A program made the position numbers and the translations under genes. A DNA stretch of 64,000 nt, taken from contig NZ_CP092915.1 in the NCBI RefSeq assembly GCF_022557175.1, forward strand, positions 310,001 through 374,000. The letters run 5' to 3'. Of this stretch, positions 22,901 through 32,331 are shown one piece after another; the stretch's first letter is position 1, and every line of letters begins with the position of its first letter. Below the pieces are notes generated by a model that was given only the letters and a program-made list of their open reading frames with translations, was not told the origin of the DNA and did not search any database. This stretch comes from Mycolicibacterium sp. YH-1. Lineage in GTDB: Bacteria > Actinomycetota > Actinomycetes > Mycobacteriales > Mycobacteriaceae.

Positions 22901-25480
22901 CGTCCGCTGCAGGTCGCGTACTACTCGACGGTGCATGAGGGCGGCCTGATCCGGGCCGGCGCCGAGCCGATCCACGACGTTGACTACTGGAAGAAGGGCC
23001 TGCGGCACAGCGTGTACTTCACGCACGGCATCCGCAACGCCGTCGACAACGGGCACACCACGTTCCTGGAGTTAGCCCCGAATCCGGTGGCGCTCATGCA
23101 GGTTGGCCTCACCACGGCCAGCGCTGGGCTTCATGACGCGCAGCTGATTGCCACCTTGGCGCGCAAGCAGGACGAGGTCGACTCGATGACCACGGCCATG
23201 GCGAGCCTGTTCGTGCACGGCCACGACCTCGATTTCCGCACCCTGTTCCCGCGCCGCTCCCGTGGCCTGGCCGGCGCGCTGGACTTCGCGGGTATCCCCC
23301 CGACCCGGTTCAAGCGCAAGCCGCACTGGCTGGACGTGCGGTTCGCCGGCGACGGCAGCGCGATCATGCCGGGTGCCCACGTGGCGATGCCCGACGGTCG
23401 GCACGTGTGGGAGTTCGCCCCGCGCGACGCCACCGACCTCGCCTCGCTCGTCAGAGCCGCTGCGGTGCAGGTGATCCCGGATGCGAAGCTGACGGCGTTC
23501 GAGCATCGCGCGGTGCCGTCCGACGACGCGCGTCTCGTGACGTCGCTGACCCGGCACCCCGGCGGTGCGACGGTGCAGGTGCACGCCCGCATCGGCGATT
23601 CGTTCACCCTCGTCTACGACGCGATCGTCTCGCGTGGCGGCGCGGCCACCACATTGCCGACCGCAGTCGGCGCGGGCATCGCGGTCGCCACCGACGCCGT
23701 GGCCGCCCAGGGCGTGCCCGACGTGACGCCGGATGACGCGCCTTCAGATGACGCAGCGATCCTGAGTGACAACCTGACCAAGGGGGCGAACCTCGGTTCG
23801 GGCTTCGCCAAGTGGTCTCCTGACTCCGGCGAGACCATCGCGCAGCGGCTGGGCACCATCGTCGGCAGCGCCATGGGCTACGAGCCCGAGGACCTGCCGT
23901 GGGAGGTGCCGCTGATCGAGCTGGGTCTGGACTCGCTGATGGCGGTGCGGATCAAGAACCGCGTCGAGTACGACTTCGACCTTCCGCCGATTCAGCTGAC
24001 CGCGGTGCGCGACGCCAACCTATACGCCGTCGAGAAGCTGATCCAGTACGCGATCGAGCATCGCGATGAGGTCGGCGAGCTCGCCGAGCAGCAGAAGGGT
24101 CAGACGGCCGAGGAGATCGCCGCGGCCCAGGCCGAGCTGCTGGGTGGCGCCACCACCGTGGCCGAACTCGAGGCGAAGCTGGCCGAGGCCGGACACCCCC
24201 TCGGGGAGAAGAAGGACACGCAGGAGAAGGACGCGCAGGAGAAGGATGCGGCCGCGCCGGCCGACATCCCGGCCCCGCCGACCAATCCGGCGGGCCCGGC
24301 GGTCCCGCCACCGCCCCCGCCGACGAACCCGGCGGGTCCCAGTGCCGCCGGTGCGGCAGCAGCGGTGCTCACCCAGGAGGCCGTCACTGAGGCGCTCGGC
24401 GCCGACGTTCCTCCGCGTGACGCGGCCGAGCGCGTCACGTTCGCCACCTGGGCGATCGTGACCGGCAAGTCACCCGGCGGCATCTTCAACGAGTTGCCGT
24501 CGCTGGACGCCGCTGTTGCGGAGAAGATGGCAGACCGGCTGTCCGAGCGCGCAGAGGGCGTTATCACTGTCGAGAACGTGACATCGGCCAAGACCATCGA
24601 GGAACTGGCCACCCACGTCCGAAACCAGCTCGAGGACGGCGTGGTGGACGGCTTCGTCCGCACCCTGCGCGCCGCATCGGAGGGCTCGAATGGCGTGCCG
24701 CTGTTCGTGTTCCACCCGGCAGGTGGATCCACGGTGGTCTACGAGCCGCTGATCAAGCGGTTGCCCGCCGACATCCCGGTGTTCGGCATCGAGCGGGTTG
24801 AGGGCTCCATCGAGGAGCGGGCCGCCGAGTACGTGCCCAAACTGCTTGAGATGCACAAGGGCCCGTTCGTGCTGGCGGGGTGGTCGCTGGGCGGTGCGCT
24901 GGCCTACGCCTGCGCCATCGGACTCAAGCAGGCCGGTGCCGATGTCCGCTTCGTCGGCCTGATCGACTGCGTGCGTCCGGGCGTGCCGATCGACAAGTCC
25001 CAGGCCGGGATGCGTGCGCGCTGGGATCGTTACGCGCGGTTCGCCGAGCGCACGTTCAACGTCGAGGTCCCTGAGATTCCCTATGAGGAACTGGAGAAGC
25101 TCGACGACGAGGGCCAGGTGAAGTACGTCCTGGACATCGTCGCTCAGAGCGGCGTGCAGATCCCCGGCGGGATCATCGAGCACCAGCGCACCTCGTACCT
25201 GGATAACCGGGCGCTGGACACCATCGAGATCCAGCCCTACGACGGACATGTCACGCTCTACATGGCCGATCGCTACCACGATGACGCCATCGTCTTCGAG
25301 CCCTCTTACGCCACCCGTCAGCCCGACGGCGGGTGGGGGGAGTTCGCGTCGAATCTGGAGGTCGTGCCCATCGGGGGCGAACACATCCAGGCGATCGATG
25401 AGCCGTACATTGCGAAGGTCGGCGCGCACATGAGCGAGGCGATCAACCAGGTTGAGGCTGAGGAGAAGAAGCCCAAGTGA
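19964..25480 (+). CDS. pks13: Polyketide synthase Pks13 (mycolic acid condensase)
   Basis: This 1838-residue enzyme condenses meromycolate with a carboxylated C24-26 acyl chain to give the mycolic beta-ketoester. Domains in order are: N-terminal ACP (Ppant serine S91 in LGLSSRD), KS (C321 in DTACSSS, H457 in EAHGTGT, H497 in NLGHLE), an acidic linker (~610-650), AT (S851 in GQSLGEA), C-terminal ACP (S1324 in LGLDSLM), a Pro-rich linker (~1425-1455) and a thioesterase that transfers to trehalose (S1641 in GWSLGGA, D1668, H1807). All active-site residues are intact. It is about 100 residues longer than in M. tuberculosis, partly from an Ala/Glu-rich N-terminal repeat. Start is GTG 19964 or ATG 19970. 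The stop overlaps accD4. Confidence 0.98.
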   Translation: MKMTDSQDNSQSAEAAASDPATEAAAADSATEAAAENPVAENAAAGSAVARTDMTIPELREWLRNWIGNATGQSPDGIDESAPMVELGLSSRDAVAMASDIEDLTGVMLTATVVFRNPTIESLATVIIEGEPEVDQAALDGEDWSRAADVDDIAIVGIGTRLPGDLNTPETLWQGLIEGRDAITDLPEGRWEEFLGEPRIAERVAKARTRGGYLTDIKGFDSEFFALSKMEADNIDPQQRMALELTWEALEHARIPASSLRGESVGVYVGASNNDYSFLSVSDPSTAHPYAITGTTSSIIANRVSYFYDFRGPSMAIDTACSSSLVAVHEGVKALRAGDVDVVVAGGVNALITPLVTIGFDEVGGVLAPDGRIKSFSADADGYARSEGGGMLVLKRVADARRDGDEILAVIAGSAVNHDGRSNGMLAPNPDAQEQVLRKAYKDAGIDPRTVDYVEAHGTGTILGDPIEADALGRVVGRGRAADKPALLGAVKSNLGHLESAAGAASLAKVVLSLKNDKLPPSINYAGPNPYIDFDREHLKVNDTVSDWPRYSGHAIAGVSGFGFGGANAHLVLREVLPADLIEPEPETEAVEGKKDAGDAGAVFVGGVRMDEYGEFIDNDDDDDADEYGTSAQGSEEPELPGLTDEALRLLEVAREELAAEESAAAAEGPAKPLVPLAVSGFLTSRKRAAAAELADWIESPEGRESSLESIGRALSRRNHGRSRAVVLAHDHDEAVKGLRALAEGKQSPLVLAADGPVTNGPVWVLAGFGAQHRKMGKSLYLRDEIFAEWINKVDAYVQDERGYSVVELILDDSQDYGIETTQTVIFAIQVALGEVLKAHGAKPGALVGQSLGEAAAAYFAGGLSLEDATRTICSRAHLMGEGEAMLFGEYIRLMALVEYSAEEIKTVFSDYPDLEVCVYAAPTQTVIGGQPEQVDAIIARAESEGKFARKFQTKGASHTQQMDPLLGELAAEIQGIEPRPLQVAYYSTVHEGGLIRAGAEPIHDVDYWKKGLRHSVYFTHGIRNAVDNGHTTFLELAPNPVALMQVGLTTASAGLHDAQLIATLARKQDEVDSMTTAMASLFVHGHDLDFRTLFPRRSRGLAGALDFAGIPPTRFKRKPHWLDVRFAGDGSAIMPGAHVAMPDGRHVWEFAPRDATDLASLVRAAAVQVIPDAKLTAFEHRAVPSDDARLVTSLTRHPGGATVQVHARIGDSFTLVYDAIVSRGGAATTLPTAVGAGIAVATDAVAAQGVPDVTPDDAPSDDAAILSDNLTKGANLGSGFAKWSPDSGETIAQRLGTIVGSAMGYEPEDLPWEVPLIELGLDSLMAVRIKNRVEYDFDLPPIQLTAVRDANLYAVEKLIQYAIEHRDEVGELAEQQKGQTAEEIAAAQAELLGGATTVAELEAKLAEAGHPLGEKKDTQEKDAQEKDAAAPADIPAPPTNPAGPAVPPPPPPTNPAGPSAAGAAAAVLTQEAVTEALGADVPPRDAAERVTFATWAIVTGKSPGGIFNELPSLDAAVAEKMADRLSERAEGVITVENVTSAKTIEELATHVRNQLEDGVVDGFVRTLRAASEGSNGVPLFVFHPAGGSTVVYEPLIKRLPADIPVFGIERVEGSIEERAAEYVPKLLEMHKGPFVLAGWSLGGALAYACAIGLKQAGADVRFVGLIDCVRPGVPIDKSQAGMRARWDRYARFAERTFNVEVPEIPYEELEKLDDEGQVKYVLDIVAQSGVQIPGGIIEHQRTSYLDNRALDTIEIQPYDGHVTLYMADRYHDDAIVFEPSYATRQPDGGWGEFASNLEVVPIGGEHIQAIDEPYIAKVGAHMSEAINQVEAEEKKPK
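20001..20068 (+). repeat. pks13: 27-base repeats encoding an Ala/Glu-rich N-terminal tail of Pks13
   Basis: The segment CCGAGGCGGCAGCC recurs at 20001, 20028 and 20055, giving a nine-residue period of the form (S/T)EAAAxDxA. It encodes a disordered tail before the first ACP and is probably free to vary in copy number. Confidence 0.8.
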
Positions 25481-27051
25481 CAGCGGACGCCCCCACCCCC
25501 GCCAAGCCGCACACCACGGCCGAGAAGCTAGCCGACCTGCGGGCGAGGCTGGAACTCGCCAAGGATCCCGGCGACGAGAAGGCCAGGGCGAAGCGCGACA
25601 AGAGAGGTATCCCGTCGGCGCGGGCGCGCATCCACTCGCTGCTGGATCCGGGCACCTTCCTCGAGATCGGCGCGCTGGCCAAGACGCCGGGTGATCCCAA
25701 CGCGTTCTACGGTGACGGCGTCGTCACCGGCCACGGCATGATCGACGGCCGCCCGGTGGGTGTGTTCAGCCACGACCAGACCGTCTTCCAGGGCTCGGTC
25801 GGGGAGATGTTCGGCCGCAAGGTCGCCAAGCTGATGGAGTGGGTCGCCATGGTCGGCTGCCCGATCATCGGCATCAACGACTCCGCGGGCGCGCGCATCC
25901 AGGACACCGCGACATCGCTGGCCTGGTACGCCGAGTTGGGCCGACGCCACGAACTGCTCCGCGGACTGGTTCCCGAGATCTCGCTCATCTTCGGCAAGTG
26001 CGCCGGTGGTGCGGTGTACTCGCCGATCCAGACTGACCTGGTGGTCGCCGTCCGGGATCAGGGCTACATGTTCGTCACGGGTCCTGACGTCATCAAGGAC
26101 GTCACCGGTGAGGAGGTGTCGCTCGATGAACTCGGCGGTGCCGATGCGCAGGCCAGGTACGGCAACATCCATCAGGTGGTGGAGTCGGAGGCCGCGGCGT
26201 TCCAGTACGTGCGCGACTACCTGAGTTTCCTGCCCGCCAACACCTTTGACGGCCCGCCCATCGTCAACCCAGGTCTCGAACCGGAGATCACCCCGCACGA
26301 CCTGGAACTCGACGCGATCGTGCCCGACGCCGACAACACGGCATACGACATGCACGAGATCCTGCTGCGCATCTTCGACGACGGTGACGTCTTCGAGGTC
26401 GCCGAGCAGGCGGGCCCGGCGATCATCACCGCCTTCGCCCGGGTGGGGGGCCGACCGGTGGGTGTTATCGCCAACCAGCCCATGTACATGTCGGGTGCCA
26501 TCGACAACGAGGCTTCTGACAAGGCCGCCCGCTTCATCCGGTTCTGCGACTCGTTCAACACGCCGCTGGTGTTCGTGGTCGACACCCCCGGGTTCATGCC
26601 GGGCGTGGAGCAGGAGAAGGGCGGCATCATCAAGCGTGGTGGCCGCTTCCTCAACGCCGTCGTCGAGGCCGATGTACCGAAGGTCACCATCACCGTGCGC
26701 AAGTCCTACGGCGGTGCCTACGCGGTGATGGGCTCCAAGCAGCTGACCGCCGATCTGAACTTCGCATGGCCCACCGCGCGCATCGCGGTGATCGGTGCCG
26801 AGGGCGCCGCCCAGTTGCTGGTCAAGCGGTTCCCGGATCCGACGGCACCCGAGGTGCAGAAGATCCGCGCCGACTTCATCGAGGGTTACAACGCCAACTT
26901 GGCGACGCCGTGGATCGCCGCCGAACGCGGCTACATCGACGGGGTCATCGAACCGCACCAGACCCGCCTGCTGCTGCGCAGTGCGATACGACTGCTGGCC
27001 GACAAGCAGATCTCGCGCGTGCAGCGTAAGCATGGCCTGACCCCGATCTAG
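25477..27051 (+). CDS. accD4: Acyl-CoA carboxylase carboxyltransferase subunit AccD4
   Basis: This 524-residue carboxyltransferase beta subunit, working with a biotinylated alpha subunit (AccA3), carboxylates the C24-26 acyl-CoA that Pks13 uses as extender. Two crotonase-fold halves are visible. The N-terminal half contains [16 protein letters not shown] and NDSAGARIQ; the C-terminal half contains [28 protein letters not shown] and [13 protein letters not shown]. The GTG start overlaps the pks13 stop by four bases, so the three mycolate condensation genes form one operon. The substrate assignment follows from operon position. Confidence 0.96.
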   Translation: MTADAPTPAKPHTTAEKLADLRARLELAKDPGDEKARAKRDKRGIPSARARIHSLLDPGTFLEIGALAKTPGDPNAFYGDGVVTGHGMIDGRPVGVFSHDQTVFQGSVGEMFGRKVAKLMEWVAMVGCPIIGINDSAGARIQDTATSLAWYAELGRRHELLRGLVPEISLIFGKCAGGAVYSPIQTDLVVAVRDQGYMFVTGPDVIKDVTGEEVSLDELGGADAQARYGNIHQVVESEAAAFQYVRDYLSFLPANTFDGPPIVNPGLEPEITPHDLELDAIVPDADNTAYDMHEILLRIFDDGDVFEVAEQAGPAIITAFARVGGRPVGVIANQPMYMSGAIDNEASDKAARFIRFCDSFNTPLVFVVDTPGFMPGVEQEKGGIIKRGGRFLNAVVEADVPKVTITVRKSYGGAYAVMGSKQLTADLNFAWPTARIAVIGAEGAAQLLVKRFPDPTAPEVQKIRADFIEGYNANLATPWIAAERGYIDGVIEPHQTRLLLRSAIRLLADKQISRVQRKHGLTPI

Positions 27052-27109
27052 GGCCCGGTTCGGGTGAACGTGCCACGCGGGGGGCCTGACGCGCGTTCAA
27101 TTGGCCCTT

Positions 27110-28111
27110 GTGTCAAATCACTTCACCGGGCTGAGCCTCGGGCCACCACTTGGCGACCAACGCCTTGATCTGTGCGATCTCTACGCTTTCCAGTCTCCGG
27201 CTGATCCCAGCCGGACGGTGCTGATTCTCAACGCCAACCCCACGGCTGACGCGCTGCACCCCGACGCGATCTACCGGCTCGCCATCGATAACGACGGCGA
27301 TCTGCTCAATGACATCGCGTTCAGCTTCGTCTTCTCCGAGCCGGCTGATGGACGTCAGACCGTTGACGTCCATCTGGCGCGTGACGACGAGGCGCTGAAC
27401 CCCGAAGCCGTGGGGGCCAGGATCTTCGAGGGTGTCGAGGTGTCCTTCGGCAAGACGCCAAACGTCGTCACATCGAATGGCATCACGTTCTTCGCGGGTG
27501 CCCGCAGCGACGCGTTCTTCTTCGACTTCGACGGTATCAAGAACCTGTTCGACACATCCGGTGGCCGCAACTTCACCGCGCCTCATCTGGGTTCCGAATC
27601 CCCTTGGACGGGTGTGGATTCCAACACCGAGGCCAATGTGTTCTCGATGGTGCTCGAGCTGCCGACCAGCGCACTCGGGGTGCACACCGACATGCGGATC
27701 TGGGGCCGCTGCAGTGTGCGCCGCGACGGTGAACTGCTGCACGTCGACCGGGCCGGGCACCCGTCAGTGAGCAGCTTCTTCAACACCGACGACACCAAGG
27801 AGCGGTACAACGCGTCCGAGCCGGCCGATGACCGCGAACAGTGGATCGACATGTTCGTCCACCTGATGGGCCACACCGGTGGTTACTCAAGGGATGAGGC
27901 CATCGCCGCCATCGACGAGGAGGGCACCCTGCCCGACATGCTCACCTTCGACCCGAGCAGGCCCGCCAAGTACCCGAACGGTCGGGTGTTCACCGATGAC
28001 GTGATCGACTATCGGCTGGCGTTTCTGACGAAGGGCGACTGCCCGCCGACCGGGCTGAGGCCGCACACCGACACGCTGGCGGAGTTCCCGTATCTCGGCA
28101 CACCGCACTGA
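27110..28111 (+). CDS. DUF4331-family protein of unknown function
   Basis: This roughly 333-residue protein resembles the DUF4331 family in its opening (LDLCDLYAFQSP), the acidic NDGDLLNDIAFSFVF stretch, an internal FFAGARSDAFFFDFDGI segment and a C-terminal FPYLGTPH. No signal peptide is obvious. The family is widespread in bacteria and has no defined biochemistry. I prefer the GTG at 27110 to the TTG at 27101. It follows accD4 by 58 bases on the same strand and is convergent with the metallo-beta-lactamase-fold gene, nine bases away. M. tuberculosis, as I recall, has an IS element and other genes here, so this is accessory. Confidence 0.8.
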   Translation: MSNHFTGLSLGPPLGDQRLDLCDLYAFQSPADPSRTVLILNANPTADALHPDAIYRLAIDNDGDLLNDIAFSFVFSEPADGRQTVDVHLARDDEALNPEAVGARIFEGVEVSFGKTPNVVTSNGITFFAGARSDAFFFDFDGIKNLFDTSGGRNFTAPHLGSESPWTGVDSNTEANVFSMVLELPTSALGVHTDMRIWGRCSVRRDGELLHVDRAGHPSVSSFFNTDDTKERYNASEPADDREQWIDMFVHLMGHTGGYSRDEAIAAIDEEGTLPDMLTFDPSRPAKYPNGRVFTDDVIDYRLAFLTKGDCPPTGLRPHTDTLAEFPYLGTPH

Positions 28112-28120
28112 CGCAGCCAC

Positions 28121-28999
28121 CTAGATCGCGTCAATCTCCAGCCAGTCATCGACCTCGAACCGGTCGCCGCGCGCCACGATCGTCGCGCCACCATGACCGG
28201 GGTAGTGCGCCGGGATGACGGTCGCGCGGGCGCGCGCCGCCTCGGTGAACACCCGGTGGCGTGTCGCCGCCGCCGCACGTGCGTCGACGTCGAACCCGCA
28301 CGGATCATCGGGTCGCGGAATCTGGACAGGGCAGTGCGTGAGGTCGCCAACGAAGACGGCGGGCTTACCCGCGTCGAGCCACAGCACCGACGACCCGGGT
28401 GTGTGTCCTGGCGCTGCACGCAGTCGCAGCGACTCACTGAGCACGAGGTCCTGCGACCACAGCTCCATCTGATCGGCGATCGGTAACACGCTGTCGGAGA
28501 ACACGACCCGCGCACCCTCGTCGTCACCGAGGCCATCGGGGGAGAAGTGTCGGTAGTCCGCCTCGGGCACCAGATAGCGCGCGTTGGGGAATGTCGGCAC
28601 CCATGACCCGTTCACCCGGTTGGTGTTCCAGCCGACGTGGTCGGTGTGCAGATGCGTGTTGATGACGACGTCGACGTCGGCGGGCTCGAAACCGGCTGCC
28701 GCGAGCGAGGCCAGGAAGCTCGTGTCGAGGTTGGCGAGCCCCGGGATGTGCGGGCGCTCACGGCCGTTGCCGACACCGGTGTCCACCAGCACCGTCAGAC
28801 CGTCGACCGCGATGACCCACGTCTGTATCGACACCCGCCAGCGATCGGCCTCGGGATCGTAGAAGGTCGGCACCAGAAGGTCCGCGTTATCGACCCAGGC
28901 CTCGGGCGGGGTCTGGGCGAACATGGCCGAGGGCACCATGAATCCGTGCTCCACCACGCGTGTCAGGGTGGCCCGTCCGAGCCTGGCTCTCTGGCTCAT
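28121..28999 (-). CDS. Metallo-beta-lactamase-fold hydrolase
   Basis: This 292-residue protein has the binuclear-zinc motif NTHLHTDHVGW (H116, H118, D120, H121), then AAPGHTPGSSV and FVGDLTHCP, and a late histidine in IPAHYPGHGG. The layout matches lactonase-like MBL hydrolases (the AttM/AiiA type), but these also include esterases and other hydrolases, so the substrate cannot be named. It has no signal peptide. The ATG at 28999 lies inside a short tandem repeat that forms the region upstream. The gene is followed convergently by the DUF4331 gene. Confidence 0.86.
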   Translation of the reverse strand: MSQRARLGRATLTRVVEHGFMVPSAMFAQTPPEAWVDNADLLVPTFYDPEADRWRVSIQTWVIAVDGLTVLVDTGVGNGRERPHIPGLANLDTSFLASLAAAGFEPADVDVVINTHLHTDHVGWNTNRVNGSWVPTFPNARYLVPEADYRHFSPDGLGDDEGARVVFSDSVLPIADQMELWSQDLVLSESLRLRAAPGHTPGSSVLWLDAGKPAVFVGDLTHCPVQIPRPDDPCGFDVDARAAAATRHRVFTEAARARATVIPAHYPGHGGATIVARGDRFEVDDWLEIDAI

Positions 29000-29073
29000 G
29001 CGCGATCCCGCTCCGCTTCTCGCTCGCCGCTCATGCGCGATCCCGCTCCGCTTCTCGCTCGCCGCTCATGCGC
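28994..29073. repeat. Two tandem 35-base repeats plus a partial third copy, between embB and the MBL-fold gene
   Basis: Identical 35-base units start at 28994 and 29029, and a 10-base partial copy starts at 29064. Read on the minus strand, each unit contains GGCGAGCGAGAAGCGGAGCG, which resembles the GAGCGAAGCGAC repeats at about 17.8 and 40.8 kb. Each unit carries a minus-strand ATG, and the first of these is the likely start codon of the MBL-fold gene. Confidence 0.9.
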
Positions 29074-29079
29074 TCGAGC

Positions 29080-32000
29080 CTAGGCCTTGATCCGGATCTG
29101 CCCGGGTGACCACAGCCCGCTGCGCGTCGCCGAGTCGAGGTCGAGTTCGGCGGGTTCGGCGTCCACGACGGTGTCGAACCGGTGCAGCGAGCCCCAGTCC
29201 TGACCCCAGTCCTCCGACAGATAGGTCGACATCACCGATGCCTTCAGCAGCAGGTCCGTGATGCCCAGCAGGCCACCGTTCTTGCCGTCCTGCCACGTGT
29301 CGGTGCTCTGCAGCTTGGCGTTGTAGTCCGGTGCGATGCGGAACTTGGGCACCTCGGTGACGCCATTGGCGTGCAGCATCGGCTGCTGGCACGGGAAGGC
29401 CAGGCCGACTGCCCAGTCCATCAGCACGGGTTGCTGCGATCCGACGTACTCCTGCACCGAGCGCACCTCGGGCACGCGTGGTGGCGTGACCGCGACCCAG
29501 TCGCCCTGGCTCAGAGACAGATCCTCGGCGATGACCCGCACGGCCACCGCGTCGGCCGGGATCTCCGCACGCGGGTAGCGCAGATTGCGCCACGACGGCG
29601 TCGGGCCCACGTCGTAGGGCTTCACCCGGCCCGCCGGGGTGAGCGCCCCGTCGGGACCGCGCCGGGCGTACTCGAGTTCGACGGTCTGCTCCGAGTCGAG
29701 ACCATTGGCGACGCTGATGCCCGAGATCGTGCCCGCCGCGGTGATCACCACGAGCGGGTGCGCGTCGTCGGCGGCGGGTAGGTCGTACCACGCCGAGGCC
29801 AGCTTGCTCTCCTGTTGTGCCGCAGTCGAATACGTTCCGGCCACCGGGACACGCGCGGGGTCGAGACCATAGGGCAGCGGCACGGTCGAACCGTTGATAC
29901 CCGGCCGGGCCAGCTTGATGGGCTGGGTCCAGTCGACGTCGGTGCCGGGCTGCGGGTTGTTCAGCCGGATTGCCTCGGCGATGATGCGGTCGGGAACGCC
30001 GTTGGGGGAGAACCCTGTCGGGGCCTCTCCGCCGAGCGGACCGAGCGGACCGTAGTTGCCGGGCAGGGCCGTCAGGAAACCGGCATTGGAGTCGGGTTCC
30101 ACCAGCACATCGTCGGCCAGACCGCAGCCACCGGCGAGTGCGCGGACGTTGGCCCACCCGTTCGAATAGGTCGGGTACTGGCGGACGACGCCGATCGCCA
30201 TCGACGCCATCATCACCACGACCATCAATCCGGCGGCCAGGGGAATCGGCGCCGCCGTGAGCCGGTCGACCACCTTCGAGTCACCCCGGCGCGAGACGTG
30301 CAACCAGAACGCCCACAGCGCCGTGATGATCGACAGCGCGAAGAACACCGCGCTTACCGAGATGCCGGCGAACTGGGGCACTGAGTTGTTGAACGGCGCA
30401 CCGAAGTTGGAGACGTACCACCACCCGTTCGTGGAGGCGAAGCAGAAGGCCAGCACGAAGAACGCCAGCGACAGGAATGCCATCCGGTTGCGGGCCGACC
30501 GCAGAACCAGCGGCGACACCAGCACGGTGGCGACGGCTGCCATCGCACCGCCCACGGCGGCGAACAGTCCGAAGTGGTGAATCCACTTGGTGGGCGTGAA
30601 CATCAGGAAGAACATGGTCGCGAAGATGATGCCCATCAGCCGCCAGACCGGGCCGCGTGCAACGCCTGGAATCCGCTTGCGCCGCAACATCATGAACAGC
30701 GACGGGAACAGGCACATCGCGGTGAAGACGAATGCCACCCGCCGCGATATCGCGCCGTCGGTGGTCGGCAGGATCAGGTAGTAGTAGCGCAGGTTCTCGG
30801 TCCACCACTCCTGGCTGGGGCCGATCGCCGTGCGAATCCGGGTGGCCTCCAACACCGTTGCCAGGGTCTGGTCGGCGAACACCACGCAGAGGATCACCGT
30901 GCCCGCCGCCAGCAGCGGTGCGATCACTGGCCAGGTCCCGACGACGCGTCGGCGGCGCATGATGATGCGCAGGATGGGCCTGCCGCCGGCCAGCAGTGCG
31001 GCCACCGCGATCAGGCCCGTGGGCTGGATGCCGAGCGTGAACGCGGCCGTCATGATCGCCAGGGCGGCCGGGGTCAGCCGGCCCGACGTGATGGCGCGTT
31101 CGATCAGCACGTACGTGATGAGGGCGCCGGTGGCGATCTGGCCCTCGGGGCGCAGGCCGTTGTTGAACGGCATCCACGCGGCCAGTAGCACCAGGCCGGC
31201 TGCCCACATGGCGCTGCGGCTCGACCACACGGCGGGTCCCAGTCGGGGTAGCACCTCGCGTGACAGCAGCAGCCAGCAGACCAGCGCGCAGATCAGGTCG
31301 GGTAGCCGGATCCAGATGCTGGCATCGCTGACCTTGGTCATCAGGGCGAGCACGTTGTAGTACCAGCCGAAGGGGTCCTCGGGGCTGCCGAACCAGCGGA
31401 AGTAGTTCGACATGTAGCCCGCGTGGTCGGCCACCCGGGCCATCTGCAGGATGTACCCGTCGTCGGATGAGTTGGCGCCGATGACGTACCAGAGCGCGAA
31501 CCCGCCGATCACCACACCGTCGACCGGTGTGAAGGTGCGCCAGCGTGTCGGGATGAGGCGGTGCATCCGCCGCCCGTCGACCCGGTCCAGTCGCCACAGC
31601 GCGAGCAGCGCGATGACGGTCGAGACGATCGACAGCAGGATCGCCGCGAGCTTCAGCGGCGTCGGCTGGGTGGTGAACCGCGTGTCGATTGTCGCCGACA
31701 TCGAGAGTCCCTGTGGCGCAGGCCCGGTGAGGTCGGTGAAGACGCCGACGATGGCGGGCCGCAGGTTGGGGTCCGCGTAGCCGGTGCGTTGCGGTGAGCC
31801 GTCGGCCTTGGTCAGGCCCACGAAGTCGGCGAAGGTTCCGTCGATGTTCGAGGTGATGTCGATACTCGAACAACCGGGGGCGGAGCCGGTTCCGGCCACC
31901 CGATCGCGATTCACGCTGGCGACCACGACGTTGCGGACGATCACGTCGACACGCGAGTTCGTGACCGTGACCAGCATGGCGTTGAGTGCCGCGTCGCGTC

Positions 32001-32331
32001 CCTTGGCAGGCGCGGTGCCGAAGACCAGACCGCCGTCGGCGGGCATGTCGCCGATCACGGCGCACGGCACCGTCGCGGTCAGGCTCACGGGCGCCTGTGT
32101 GATCAACGGCGCGGTGACATTGCTGAGCTGACCCTGCTGCGGCCAGTTCAACGTCGCCGTGGTCTGGATGACGGGCAGCAGCGGGGTGGCGACCGCGAGC
32201 ACGAAGCCCAGCAGGCCGGCGATCGTGGCGACCCAGCGGGCCACCTTCACATCGCTCATCGCAGTGCGGTCAGTCCCGCTCGCGGGAGTCCGGTCGGTAC
32301 CGCTCACCACGGTGCGATCAGCCCCGCTCAC
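29080..32331 (-). CDS. embB: Arabinosyltransferase EmbB
   Basis: This 1083-residue GT-C arabinosyltransferase works with EmbA to build the branched hexa-arabinoside end of arabinogalactan, and is the main ethambutol target. About 15 transmembrane helices cover the first ~700 residues. The first large periplasmic loop has the catalytic pair D290-D291 in [13 protein letters not shown]. The C-terminal ~350 residues form the carbohydrate-binding domain. M297 aligns with the M. tuberculosis Met306, where substitutions give ethambutol resistance; the residue here is the susceptible type. The GTG start overlaps the embA stop by four bases. The first ~24 residues are octapeptide repeats, and an alternative ATG start at 32259 would remove them. 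Confidence 0.96.
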   Translation of the reverse strand: MSGADRTVVSGTDRTPASGTDRTAMSDVKVARWVATIAGLLGFVLAVATPLLPVIQTTATLNWPQQGQLSNVTAPLITQAPVSLTATVPCAVIGDMPADGGLVFGTAPAKGRDAALNAMLVTVTNSRVDVIVRNVVVASVNRDRVAGTGSAPGCSSIDITSNIDGTFADFVGLTKADGSPQRTGYADPNLRPAIVGVFTDLTGPAPQGLSMSATIDTRFTTQPTPLKLAAILLSIVSTVIALLALWRLDRVDGRRMHRLIPTRWRTFTPVDGVVIGGFALWYVIGANSSDDGYILQMARVADHAGYMSNYFRWFGSPEDPFGWYYNVLALMTKVSDASIWIRLPDLICALVCWLLLSREVLPRLGPAVWSSRSAMWAAGLVLLAAWMPFNNGLRPEGQIATGALITYVLIERAITSGRLTPAALAIMTAAFTLGIQPTGLIAVAALLAGGRPILRIIMRRRRVVGTWPVIAPLLAAGTVILCVVFADQTLATVLEATRIRTAIGPSQEWWTENLRYYYLILPTTDGAISRRVAFVFTAMCLFPSLFMMLRRKRIPGVARGPVWRLMGIIFATMFFLMFTPTKWIHHFGLFAAVGGAMAAVATVLVSPLVLRSARNRMAFLSLAFFVLAFCFASTNGWWYVSNFGAPFNNSVPQFAGISVSAVFFALSIITALWAFWLHVSRRGDSKVVDRLTAAPIPLAAGLMVVVMMASMAIGVVRQYPTYSNGWANVRALAGGCGLADDVLVEPDSNAGFLTALPGNYGPLGPLGGEAPTGFSPNGVPDRIIAEAIRLNNPQPGTDVDWTQPIKLARPGINGSTVPLPYGLDPARVPVAGTYSTAAQQESKLASAWYDLPAADDAHPLVVITAAGTISGISVANGLDSEQTVELEYARRGPDGALTPAGRVKPYDVGPTPSWRNLRYPRAEIPADAVAVRVIAEDLSLSQGDWVAVTPPRVPEVRSVQEYVGSQQPVLMDWAVGLAFPCQQPMLHANGVTEVPKFRIAPDYNAKLQSTDTWQDGKNGGLLGITDLLLKASVMSTYLSEDWGQDWGSLHRFDTVVDAEPAELDLDSATRSGLWSPGQIRIKA
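32259..32331 (-). repeat. embB: 24-base repeats at the 5' end of embB
   Basis: Three imperfect 24-base units encode [16 protein letters not shown] and SGTDRTAM ahead of the first transmembrane helix of EmbB. The block lies between the GTG that overlaps embA and an internal ATG, so it is present or absent depending on which start is used. Confidence 0.8.

Noticed and set aside
27101..27109. TTG start for the DUF4331 gene
   Set aside because: The GTG three codons later is a more usual start, and nothing in the extra residues looks conserved.
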